Assembly (NCBI GenBank): GCA_001600455.1
Contig: BCKC01000008.1
Coordinates: forward strand, 186,001-250,000
DNA: 64,000 nt
Source: Endocalyx cinctus
Taxonomy: Eukaryota > Ascomycota > Sordariomycetes > Amphisphaeriales > Apiosporaceae
Direction: 5' to 3'
The translations under genes and the position numbers were made by a program. Numbering within the stretch: position 1 is the stretch's first letter; the number at the start of each line of letters is the position of its first letter. The notes beneath the pieces were generated by a model that saw only the letters and a program-made list of their open reading frames with translations, ran no database searches and had not been told where the DNA came from. This document shows, piece after piece, positions 22,931-33,248 of this stretch.

Positions 22931-23165
22931 AAGACTTTTCAACTTTTCTCCCTTCCTCTGTTTTTTTTCCCTTATCGTGGCTGCTGTGGCGTTCCTACCC
23001 ACCTAACTCCTACCTAAGTTTAAAATTCGACATGACAGTACATATGGGTATGGTATAGCGGTGCTACAAGTTAGCAATCTGATTGGTTAAAAAATCGTGT
23101 ATAAGAGATGTCATTGGCTTCTGCATGTACAGGGACCAATAAAACTTCCACAAACTCTGTAAGAT

Positions 23166-23219
<54 letters not shown>

Positions 23220-23229
23220 GGGGGGGGGG
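23166..23229. repeat. Composite microsatellite (TC)7(GT)11(G)27
   Basis: Three simple runs abut: TC repeats 23166-23180, GT repeats 23181-23202 and a 27-base G run 23203-23229. A G run this long may be inaccurate in the assembly. Confidence 0.9.
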
Positions 23230-23949
23230 TTCGATATAACAATCTTCGTAGATTCAGGAATAATTATACATCGCGTGCATAGATTTAGTTGGGGAGTTGA
23301 AGTTGAATTAGTCTAAAGCTACCTTTCCCCTCTGTGTCTAATTTATAATAACTAACTATATAGTCTTACCCCTTTTCTTTAACTCCACCCCTTTTACACC
23401 CCACGGTCGATAGTTTTAACCGAACAGAATAATAATCATACTTGTACAATTCTATTGACAGATATGTACATCTAAACCAACAAAAACTATTACCCCGCAG
23501 CATTAGCTCCTCTCACCAACACTAGCTTCACTACCTCTTAAACATATTTACTTCTACCATTCATCAAATTACAAAAGACACTTCCTAACATCATCCCATC
23601 TCCATCTCTTAATCATCACACTTTTGCTCCTCCAGACAGCTATCTCCATCGAATAGGATGTGGTCTCGTTAACACTTCAAGAATGATACGAGCTATATAG
23701 TAAAAGAGAGCAGTTCATTTATTCCTTTCCATACGTGCGATACCACTCGAAACACCATACGACCTCCCGTCCAACTTATCACGTTACTTGACCACGTACA
23801 ACCGCGAATAAAAGCACCACTCCCATACAAAATACCAATACAAATACCTTTCAAAATACTAACTTCCGGCCAGCTCCCGGGCAGCTACCACTCCGAATAC
23901 CAGTTGGTAAACCATACCGAATATCGACGCCAGCAATTCTAATATCATA

Positions 23950-25578
23950 ATGGATAAGCTACCCCAGGAAATTTATGACGAAATTGCAAAATTACTGCAT
24001 AGCCCAGGCTTTAATCGGCCAGCACTAGCCACCATCTCACGCCGTTGGTTGTTAGCTATTGAGCAACAAACTTTCCGTGAAGTTAACGTGAAAAGCGACG
24101 ACCTGGAGCGCTTGCAGAAATTTATAAAAGGTCGCCGCCGCAGATATATTCAATGCCTCAGTTATACTATTCTGCTGCCCGCATATAGCGATGAGGCCCG
24201 CGCTCAATTCGAGTACGCAGACGACCGGCAACGTAATAACGAAGCATTCACGATTGCAATACATAGCCTCTTTCATATTCTTAAGTCCTGGGACGTCGCT
24301 GATACTGGTTATATTAAGCTTCTTATCCAAGAAGTATATTCTGTTTCAGATCACTTTTTTTGTCGCCTTTCGACCACTCGAGCCAATACTAATAATCCAG
24401 CGTACTATCTGGGAGAAATATACTCGGACGAAAACCAACGTACAACTGACCTCCTGCGATGGCGCTTTAAATATTCCTACATACGTCTCCTGCGACTTGA
24501 AGAGCTGCCTCCCGTAGCTGTCGTAAAATACTTCAGAATTGACCGTTCCATAACATGAAATATCTGCGAACGCGTTGCTATTGACATCGCCTCGAAGTTA
24601 CCTAACCTTATAAGCTTACATTGGAACTTTGCTGACTGGGAAATTCGCTTCCTCGCGCTGCGTCGCGCTTATCGGGATGATTTGGCCAAGGCCTTTTTAG
24701 ACATCCAATGTTCAGCTATACAAGAAATTAATCTAGACTTGATGAATGGTTCCTACTGGGCTCCATCAACGTTTAACAGCAACCTCAATCTGAATGATTC
24801 AAATTCAAGAGTTGATTCTTTGTCCAACGCAATCCGTACGGGTACTTCGCGTATCAGCACCCTTCGAAAGCTTCACATATCCGGGCATGTTGATCCATCT
24901 TTGTTTGTCCCGGACCCAAGCCAGGCTCCGATCCCGCAGGAGCCCTACTGGCAAAACTTGGAGGAGCTCACTGTTCAGTTTCAACCTAGACGGCCATCCG
25001 GGGGCTGTTATTTCCGCGAACCGGATGCAGTTCAACCATACCGTCGAATAGCCGACTTCCCTTCAGAAACAGAGATACCACCAGGATATGGCGATATTGA
25101 ACAAGATAAGATAGTTGCCGAGTCATTTACCGGAATTGGACATTTATTTCGTGATTTTTGTTACAACGACGTGGTACCGATCGACGACTTTATAACACCA
25201 TTAATAGAGGCATTTGGGCGAGTGTGCGTGCAATTGCCAAAGTTGAAGTCGGCCGGGCTCTCCACATGTGTTCCTGGAGTATTCAGAAGCCAATATTCTA
25301 TGCGCAAATGGGGCATCTGGTACCTCAGCCCCAATACGCCTTCCTTTGCAGAACACAGACGGCGATGGCATCCCGCTTTCTTCGAGGTTTACGATCGGAG
25401 GAGATTGATATGGGAAGTCGGGGACTGGCGCCCGAATACGGAATTATGGGACCTTCTCAGAAGTATTGGGCGGCAAGAACATGGAGAAGAGTTTACGGAA
25501 CAGTTCGTCGATAGTTGGAATGAGCTGGTGAGACCAAGTCTCATGGAGAGAGATCCTAGGGGTCCTTTTCCTCTTTAA
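23950..25578 (+). pseudogene. F-box protein gene with one in-frame TGA
   Basis: A single 543-codon frame is open from ATG 23950 to TAA except for TGA at 24556-24558. Residues 1-50 are an F-box-like start (MDKLPQEIYDEIAKLL, RRWLLAIEQQTFREV). The following RRRRYIQCLSYTILLPAYSD and the NNEAFTIAIHSLFHIL segment are typical of large fungal F-box proteins, which select substrates for SCF ubiquitin ligases. The frame resumes with ASKLPNLISLHWNFADWE, the expected family continuation, so the stop interrupts one gene. CGA-to-TGA or TGG-to-TGA are both single transitions. Alternatives are a sequencing error or a weak 75-nt in-frame intron (GTAAAA at 24523 to AAG at 24597) that would remove the stop plus about 25 residues. 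No frameshift is seen. Confidence 0.65.
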
Positions 25579-25596
25579 CGCACTACTCAAAGGCTC

Positions 25597-25700
25597 TGCG
25601 GCCGAGTGATGGCTCCTGACTCGGAGCCCTGCAGGTGAAATATAGATGAGTTCAAGAGTCTCAAACCTTTCTGGAGGCTGCAAGCTCACCTCCTGCAAAA
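25597..25700 (-). repeat. Dispersed repeat, copy 3, with GCGGCCG
   Basis: On the minus strand the 16-mer GGAGGTGAGCTTGCAG (plus-strand about 25677-25692) is followed by a ccagaaaggtttgagac stretch like the other two copies. The plus-strand GCGGCCG at 25598-25604 is close by. The stretch lies directly after the interrupted F-box frame. Confidence 0.45.
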
Positions 25701-26247
25701 AGAGGGCCTCTCCGATCCTGAATAGGTAGTTGATGGAGGAATCTTTCCTCATTAAGCATTAATCTTGTGATGAATATACTCCATGTCAAACCTATCTACA
25801 CTCTCACCCTTACAGCCACTTAAACGAAAGATCTTGGGAGCACTCTTAACTATGATGTTTATAACTAGATCGAGTACCATCGGACGCAAGGGTGTAAGAC
25901 AGTATTTGGACTTTGCTTCGATTTTACGTCATTTGTTTAGCTAATGTAGGGGAAAAGCCGGAGCCGCGATCCACTTTATCCGAAGGAGTGGAGGAGTGGA
26001 TAAGCGCTTATCTATTAGGTTAATAGGTTAACCCTATAAACACCTCCAGCCTGCACTCCTTCTCCTTCACAATTCCAACATGTTAACTATTTTCCAATGA
26101 ATCATATAACAAGTGAATGAACTCGCCTTTTCATATCACAATAATTCATATTTGATTATTTTGATATTATATTTCTATTTTTTATAGTCTATTATTGGAA
26201 GAGAGCTACATCACGACACCCTAAACAGCAGAACGGCCGTAACCAAA

Positions 26248-28255
26248 TCAACCATCGAAAGACAACAGTTGGTCCATCCTGTTCATCCAGTTGCAATCTG
26301 GGCCATATAAATCGAAGCGAGTCCACACAGCGTGCCGAAAGAGAACTCGGCGCTTCCCGTACTCGCTTTCAATCAGTTTTGGCTTTGAGATGCCTTTACG
26401 GGCCTTTCCGGTAAACTTGGATCCAAGATGGAACTCCATGTCATCCACTTCAACAGTCCTCAGCTTATAGGCGTGCTCCCAGACAAACTTTTCATCGTCG
26501 CCAAGCTGAAGTTCAAACAGCGCTTTCACTATTTTATGTAATATATCTTGCCCGCGGTCGTCCGGTTGCGGGAATAATCCCCACTTGGACGTTGGAAAGC
26601 ACGCGATGTGCGACAAATTCTTGCCGAGGGCAAGCGATTTACTGATTTCATCCTATGCATCATACCTTAGGTAAGTAAATACTCATTCGAGCGCCGCAAG
26701 ACAACGCGGTGGTAGTTGAAATTGATGGGGTTCATTTACGTACCATTTGTGATTCATTCGGCGTGAACTCAAACTCCTCCAAATTAGGGAGACCTTCAAT
26801 CAACGTACGAACAGTCTGTACACTTAATCGTCGAATATGCTTAATACCCAGACTTTTCCTGTACGCCAACTTGAGAACTCGCAGGTTTTTCTGCTTCAGA
26901 AACGCCTGTAGCAGGACATCTACAACTCCAGTATTTATGTCTCGACTCTCTGGATACTCTCCGTTGTCAATAATCTCGATCGACTCCAAAGAGTCGGTCA
27001 GAGAAAGGAAGCGAGCCTTAGATTCTAATGCTGATCTCCACGCTTGAGCGCCCCCATGTTGTTTCACTTCCACCGTCAATTTGCGGAGCTTCGGCTTAAC
27101 TTGGCGGGATGAGAATTGATCTGCCAGGCCTCGAAAGAAGTCGGCTTCATCCTCTCCAAAAGCTTCAATCGCGAGTTCGGTGAGTTGGGAGAAATCAATT
27201 ACCCTTATCAACTCTCGGGCCATGCCGTCGTCCGCACGGTAACACAGCAATTTCAGTGATTTCAAAGAGACGAAAGAATTGTCTTTGAGACCGGTGAATT
27301 TATCGTGATCGAGATACAACGAAAGAGACAGGCTCTCGAGCGTGGAAGCCGAGTTGCGGATGATGTCCCGCCAAGTATTGGATCGGATCGTGGTAGGCCA
27401 TCCATGATCCAGCGCATGCAAATGCTTCAAATTTTTGATTTTCGCTAAAGGCTGTATATCATCGTCATCGCATTCGCCGGGGGAAAGGCTGAGAGCCTTT
27501 AGATCCTTCATCGATGCGACAGCGGTCGATATAGGCCTACGTGTTCTCGTAAGTTTTGTTTCATGGAATGATAGGTTCGAGACATCAAACCAAGATACTT
27601 ACTTAGAAATCATACAGAGATCAAGAGCCTCCATACCCCGGATATTCTTCAACAGCTCCTCTACATATCTTTCAACGATGTACTTATGCTTTCTTCCGGG
27701 GTCGACGCAACCGATAATAAGTTGCTTTATGTAAGCTGCGCATTTAGGTACCTCTTTCTCATTTCGGCCAGTAGGATATTTTTCTCGCTGTCCCCTGTAT
27801 TTACCTTCCTTCTTGAGCTGCTTGTTCTGTGAAATGCTGAGGTAGGGTTCGATAATCCGGATAAGCTTGGCAATATGTGCGTGGTACGGAGCAGAGACGG
27901 CGATCCGGCGATGGAGTCGCGGCGACATGAAATGATAAAATATTTTGCAGGTTCTACTCATTGCACTGATGCTCTGCGGTTCTGTGATTTCCTCTAAGAT
28001 CTGGTTTAGAATCTCGGCAGGGAAGCGCCCGAAGTAGCTTTTATCCTGAGAGTTGCGCGTAGAATTGACTGCAGGCGCATCTGGAGTCTTTGTCTTTTTT
28101 CTCTTGTTGCTTGTATTGACGGTCAATTCATCCGCGACGCGTTTCTTTGCGGACGCATTCTTCTTCTTATCCTCCGCCGGTGGACTTTCAGCCACCGAAA
28201 TAGGGGGGACGACGGGCGCTGCTGCCAAGCGCGAACTTCTTCTTAATTCAGCCAT
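26248..28255 (-). CDS. F-box protein with leucine-rich C-terminal region
   Basis: Exons 28255-27603, 27536-26744 and 26652-26248 join over GT-AG introns of 66 and 91 nt (phases 2 and 0) to give 616 aa. The N-terminus (about 1-70) is basic and disordered, with nuclear-localisation-like clusters (KKKNASAKKR, NKRKKTK). The F-box is at about 74-118: YFGRFPAEILNQILEEI then TCKIFYHFMSPRLHRRI. From about 220 there are repeated Leu-spaced segments (DLKALSLSPG, TLESLSLSLYL, LKSLKLLCY, LRKLTVEV, NLRVLKLAY) that look like a leucine-rich substrate-binding domain. F-box proteins bridge substrates to Skp1 in SCF ubiquitin ligases. The region upstream of 28255 contains no obvious TATA box. The gene appears intact, in contrast to the F-box frame at 23950. 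The specific substrate is unknown. Confidence 0.8.
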
Positions 28256-29220
28256 TACGTGAAATCAGAATTATCTGTAAAGAATACACTCTCAAGTTTC
28301 AAGTGTCAGAGATGTGGTAAAAGCCTTTGGAAGATCTGGTTGAATGATTGAAACCTTTTATAGATGTTGAAAGGACTGTCTCGACTACGAGAAATGAAAT
28401 GTCCAATTAGACGTTGGGAAACTAGGCAGACACTATGGGGCGCGGAGATTGTCGCATAGATCTCCGTCCCACTCAATACAGAATGGATCTCGTTTAGGCT
28501 TTTCTTTTCTAAATTTAGAAATATGCAGTACAAGTATTAATCGCCCTGTGTTGCCGTGTAAATCAATCAACCCATGTGTAATGATCTAATGTATTTCATC
28601 TTCCAGATTTTCAATTGGTTCACAGCAGGACTTAAAGAGCTAAGTGCCGTTAATGGGATTATTTGAAGTTATTCCCATCACGTGAACTTAACCTGGAAAA
28701 CGGTCCCGGAAAAACAACAAAAATTCGTCTTTGTCTATGTGCATCGGAATATATTCAGCTTATACTTGGCTACACTTCCGCTAAAACGTATCAAGTTAGA
28801 GTTGACTGAAGGTCAAAAAAGCTGCCTAGGCGATTTCCGTACGCCGTGCTAAATTTCAGCTTTTCACACCAAGGCTATATGTGTCTTTGCCAAGCATCAC
28901 TTATCCAGACTAATTATCGTCGGAAAATCATTTATTCAGAGGCTATTAAGAGAAAGTGATAAGCATACGCCATAACACGAGGAATCATCGGAATATCAAA
29001 AAGTATGTTGGTATAAATATGTCTGGGTCTATTGTTGAAGCCTCTATATGCGATGATATGATATGTATAATCTATGATGCAAAAACAGAAAACAAAGAAA
29101 GAACGACTACTTCTCAGCTCCAAACCCCCCGAAGAAATTCCGTCCCTCCTAAAAATCAATGGGTATCCTCCAGAGAATATATACATGCGTTTTTTTATGC
29201 CAATCAAATGCTTTAAGCCC
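28256..29220. other. Intergenic, no gene seen
   Basis: Upstream DNA of the F-box gene and 3' side of the minus-strand gene ending at 29221. Frames here are short, lack domains and overlap each other; none is supported. Confidence 0.5.
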
Positions 29221-29742
29221 TTATTTCTTGGAAGGGTGAGCGTCGAGGGCGTCCTGGACCTGCTGCATGTCGCTATCGGACAAGCCGGAGAACATGACCG
29301 AGTCGGAACCCATCGGGACCGGGTTTCCGGCGTTGGGCACGTCGGTGATGACGGTGACGAGGGTCATGCAAGCGGGCGGTACGCCCTGAACGAGGATGCT
29401 GCCGGTAGCCGGCGCCGAGAAGGTGACGCTCGCGCTTCCGAGCTGCGAGTGGCAGTCGTTCCAGGCCTGCTCGTTGGCGTCCTCCTGCCGACGGTCGGGG
29501 AAGGCGCGTCGTCGGCGCTGGTCCGACGATGACGAGTCGTCGTCGCCGTTGTCGGCCGCGGAGATCCCGCTCGATACGCTGCCGGCGACGGATCCGGCCG
29601 CGCCGATCACGCTCGCGGTCGTGGCCACGTCGGCTGCGCTGACGGCTCCGACGGCGGCTACGGCGGGTGGGGCGGGGCAGTATTGCACCAGGCGGGCGAG
29701 GGCGAGGGCGGAGATGATAGTGCTCTGTCCGAAGAAAACCAT
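29221..29742 (-). CDS. Secreted Ala/Ser-rich protein with basic processing site
   Basis: 173 aa from the ATG at 29742 (MVFFGQSTIISALALARLVQ). An upstream in-frame ATG at 29949 is rejected because it lies before the TATA box and would add a non-hydrophobic leader rich in Thr/Asn. An N-terminal hydrophobic segment, an Ala/Val-rich stretch (about 25-60), an acidic Ser-rich linker (NGDDDSSSSDQ) and a strongly basic RRRRAFPDRR site near 83-92 precede a C-terminal domain of about 80 aa. That domain has two cysteines (WNDCHSQLG and PPACMTLV). The basic site suggests Kex2-like maturation. I do not recognise the domain. The gene is GC-rich relative to its flanks. Confidence 0.7.
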   Translation of the reverse strand: MVFFGQSTIISALALARLVQYCPAPPAVAAVGAVSAADVATTASVIGAAGSVAGSVSSGISAADNGDDDSSSSDQRRRRAFPDRRQEDANEQAWNDCHSQLGSASVTFSAPATGSILVQGVPPACMTLVTVITDVPNAGNPVPMGSDSVMFSGLSDSDMQQVQDALDAHPSKK

Positions 29743-29914
29743 TTTGATAGATTGGATAATAAGAGATAAATTGGTGGTGATAAGGGTATTTTTGAAGTTT
29801 TGAATGTTGAGGTTGAATAAAGTGTGAGTGTCGCGATTGTGTTTGGTCCTTGTTGTTGTTGTTGTGTTCTGGATGATTGTAAGTTTGAGATCAAAACTGA
29901 GGTGATGGACAGCC

Positions 29915-29923
29915 CTTTTATAG
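29915..29923 (-). promoter_or_regulatory. TATA box (TATAAAAGG)
   Basis: The minus strand reads CTATAAAAGGGC about 175 bp upstream of the ATG at 29742. It is a canonical TATA box and implies a leader of about 140-150 nt, rich in CAA words. This supports the downstream ATG as the start. Confidence 0.55.
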
Positions 29924-30452
29924 ACGATAGCTTCCATATCTTCCCTCACTTATTCTAATTACTTGTTCTATTTTTTTTTATTGCTATCATGATCAAAATC
30001 ATTGATTTTCAAAATTCCCTTCCTACATGACGTTCCTTCTGACAATTCATTTCACATAATCATCTATGATCATCAACGAGATCGTTATGTGAGTTCTAAA
30101 TCTTAACGGTATTAAAGTTGTGATGTAGCGACAGTCATGGTTTACATTCCGTATTATTAATTTCAACATGAATTTGAAATAATACCATCTTTATGGTCTT
30201 TTATGACGGTCGTTTTACTTCATCGGAAGAGTTGCGGGGAGTGTTTGACAGTTGACCGGGAAAAAGCATTTACGCCCTCGGCAGACGTCGGTACTACCGA
30301 GTAAGTAATACTCAAAAATATTCAGCGATAATAATATCTTGCCGGTCCGAAGTCGACTCCTTCAGGATACAGATTTGATAAAGAATGCCAGTTGGTACGT
30401 AAGTGGTAGTTCAAGTTGTAACAAAATATCCCTAGAGATGACTAGATAATTA

Positions 30453-30540
30453 AAGGCTTTACAATGGGTTCCCATGGGTTCCCACAACGCTCCCATGGGG
30501 GCATATATTCTTGGCGTGGGATGGGAGTGTAAAGCCCTAA
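30453..30540. mobile_element. MITE-like element, short copy
   Basis: An element of about 88 bp bounded by inverted GGCTTTACA words: AAAGGCTTTACAATGG on the left and, in reverse complement, TAGGGCTTTACACTCCCA on the right. Its reverse complement matches the left part of the longer element at 37873 (TTTACACTCCCATCC, ACGCCAAG). No coding capacity. Confidence 0.55.
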
Positions 30541-30818
30541 CTAGATTTAGCCTGATCCTTCGAGGCTCTATTCCTATGTCGCTACCAACACGTGTTGTTC
30601 TTTTACCTCGTCAAGAAAAGAGGCACAGGTAACTGTGGCGCTTAGTTCGTTGACCGGAAATGTAACTGTCTGACTGTATGGTAATTGCACTTCCCCTGAA
30701 TTAGCATATGACATCTCCAGGATGTAGATAAACATATTTAGCCAGCATATAAGCTTCCTACATAAAGTGTCCTATTAAATGACGTGTTAAATAATTATCA
30801 ATTTTTTCTTAGAAATTT

Positions 30819-31399
30819 TTATTTCATTTTACTGTATATGGCAACAAGAACAACTATCACGTACTTCGCCCATGCAAATTCTTGGACTGCGATAACTAGC
30901 CTCCCAACAAACGGAATATAGCCTCGTACAAAACCTAGTATCTCGTTTCTTGACACAAGAGCTCGGTCTCCCGGGTATAATACAACATCATCGACATCAT
31001 TGTTGTCGCCTTTGGTTAAAAATAGTTGACTACGATCGTTGTTAGTAAATCACGGGGTAATGAAGCATAGCTTAGGGTGAAATACCTATATGACATGTCA
31101 TCGAATACCTGGATAGTTCTATGAACCATGGGCAAAGCATTTTCATCGAACCAAATGACCGGTATGTCACCTGGTTCGACTCGATCTAGCCGATTCCATA
31201 AAAGTAGTATATCCCCACGACTAAAAGCCGGAGCCATGGATTCCGAAACAACACAGACCACCGGCACCGACGAGTTGGTTAATAGGGACAGTGATTTCCA
31301 CCCCATAAAGGCTGTGCTAAGCGGGAGCAGTATTGAGAGTACATTGGCAAGAGATGAAGCAAGATTCCGGGATGTTACAGTGGCTCGGCTTGAGTGCAT
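30819..31399 (-). CDS. Signal peptidase complex catalytic subunit SEC11-type, divergent paralogue
   Basis: Exons 31399-31086 and 31029-30819 (56-nt GT-AG intron, phase 2) give 174 aa, the normal SEC11 length. After an N-terminal membrane anchor (LSTAFMGWKSLSLL) comes the catalytic box SESMAPAFSRGDILLLWNR with Ser54. PMVHRTI follows with His93, and exon 2 opens LFLTKGDNNDVDD with the Asp residues 113/118/119 of the catalytic centre. It ends GYIPFVGRLVIAV and a C-terminal hydrophobic helix. SEC11 removes signal peptides at the ER lumenal face. Catalytic residues are kept, but the normally conserved SGSMEP box reads SESMAP and the middle is divergent, so this looks like a lineage-specific extra copy rather than the essential gene. 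It could be active, specialised or drifting. Confidence 0.82.
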
Positions 31400-31884
31400 G
31401 GTGGTGATCAGAATTGAAATGACAATTATAAGTCGTGTTTTAGAAAGTGCGAAGAATATTTAAAGTAAAGTAAATTCGAGAAAGTCTTTAAATTGAGTGG
31501 CGATTAGTATGATTATCTAGATATTCCAGGATAGTTATTGTGTGAAAGCTGTGCCCTTACAAAGCGCATTTAATAATATGCTATATATAGCAGCGGCAAA
31601 GTTGAATGTTGGTACTCCGTACTGATGACCAACTTACATAAAGCACCTAACACTGCCATTTCATTTGATGTATTGCCTAACAATACTACGTCACTGACTT
31701 ATGACGTCTGCACGTCTGAAAGATCATTTCGTATACAAATATTTAGGACCCTTGGAATTCTCTCCCTGAATGAAACTTTCAAAGATAGGATTTAAAATTT
31801 TGAAAGGCTTATTCCAACAGAAACTATTAGTTATATCGTCTGAAATTTATCTCACACTTTTTGTTTATCTAATCTTATCTCAAA
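31400..31884. other. Divergent intergenic region
   Basis: Shared upstream DNA of the SEC11-type gene (minus) and the LURP-one-like gene (plus). It contains one GTACTCCGTAC word at 31612-31622. Otherwise AT-rich with no clear element. Confidence 0.4.
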
Positions 31885-32577
31885 ATGGATATCGCTGTTG
31901 AGTCACCAAAAGTTCCCATCAACATGGTGGGCGACTATGTGACAGAGAAAGAAACAACCTTCGCGATGTACTGTCACGACTTATTCTTCAAGAACGTAAC
32001 TGCGAAGCGGAATGACGGCACAGTGCTCTTCGAGGTGAAGGGTAAGGAACTTTACAAGACATGGAGCTTGCGGCGCAGCATCTTTGATAATACGGGCCGG
32101 CACATCTGCGACTTCCGACACAACAACTTTGACCCCATCAGAAATGGCTGGACGGTCGACGACGCGAATGGGAACAAACTTGGTTCCATGAACCACACAT
32201 CCCGCATCAAAAAAGGCCCTGTAGATGTCACGGCATTCATACGCACGGTGAACGGAGACGAAGTCAAAATCAACATGAAGCCCGAAGACAAAGCGGGTAG
32301 AAAATGCATCGTCGAGGTCGATGGTACTACAATTGCCACTTTCTCCAACGAGGCTGCGAACATTACTTGGTTCTCTCATAACAAGGACAGCACCATATGG
32401 AAAATCAACGTAGCCGCCGGGGTAGATCTGGCTTTGGTGAGTCCCTTCTCCGTTACGATATTTATCTTCCATGTCTAACAACTTTTTCCCTAGGTCATGG
32501 TCATGGCACTTTGCCGTGCCGAAGCTGGTCTCGGTAGAACTGAGAACAGATATTCCTTTTCCAGTCTTGTCTCATAG
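31885..32577 (+). CDS. LURP-one-related / tubby-like C-terminal fold protein
   Basis: Exons 31885-32436 and 32494-32577 join in phase 0 over a 57-nt intron and give 211 aa. The sequence follows the LURP1-related beta-barrel pattern (PF04525/DUF567 type): YCHDLFFKNVTAKRNDGTVLFEVKGK, then SLRRSIFDNTGRHICDFRH, a central KIN block and a C-terminal hydrophobic strand/helix WKINVAAGVDLALVMVMALCRAE. In fungi these proteins are small, intracellular and mostly uncharacterised; plant members are linked to defence. Without splicing the frame would end in an unrelated hydrophobic tail, whereas the exon 2 continuation is the usual one for the family. Function here is not known. Confidence 0.78.
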
Positions 32578-33248
32578 GATGATGATTAACATAGCAACTG
32601 GTTGTGCTGAAATTAGGGGGAGAAATGAGGAAAGAACACGCGTAAAGACCTGTATTTGTTTGTATAATTATAATTTCTTTTATCAATACCCATAAGGAAT
32701 ATAGACATCCTGTCGTTTCGAGAAATTTCAGAAACTATTAGATTATTTAACAATTGTTGATTAATTATTGAAAAATGGATAAAAATACTTGGTGAATTAA
32801 TTAGATCATCTGGTAAGCATAAGCCTGTTGCGGTAATTACCAACTGCATAATTTCTCACTACCTACATTCCAACCTATTCTTAGAAGAAACACTGATGTC
32901 ATAGGATTCACAATTATTGCTGGAACTGCTGAATTTTTTCTCGTTGATTATCTATTCTACTTTCATATTTTTTTTTCGTCGTTAATTTTATTATATTGTA
33001 GTCAGCATGCTCGGCCCACGGTATTAATTAGAAATCGATGTTAAAAAAATATTCCTGCCGCGTCATTGACGACTGGTTAAAAATGTAAATTGAACATGTT
33101 GAAGACCTTAACTTCAATTGATTTAGAAAACTGTAAGCTCAGTGTTCTGTGCCGTATTCCAAGTAGTAATACTCTTTAAGCATTATATTTATGTTGGCTT
33201 CCGCAAATAATAATTATCTAGTCTTCATGAACTCCAGCTACGCCCTGA
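32578..33248. other. Intergenic, no gene seen
   Basis: AT-rich spacer between two plus-strand genes. Short frames antisense to the upstream gene's end are not supported. Confidence 0.5.
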
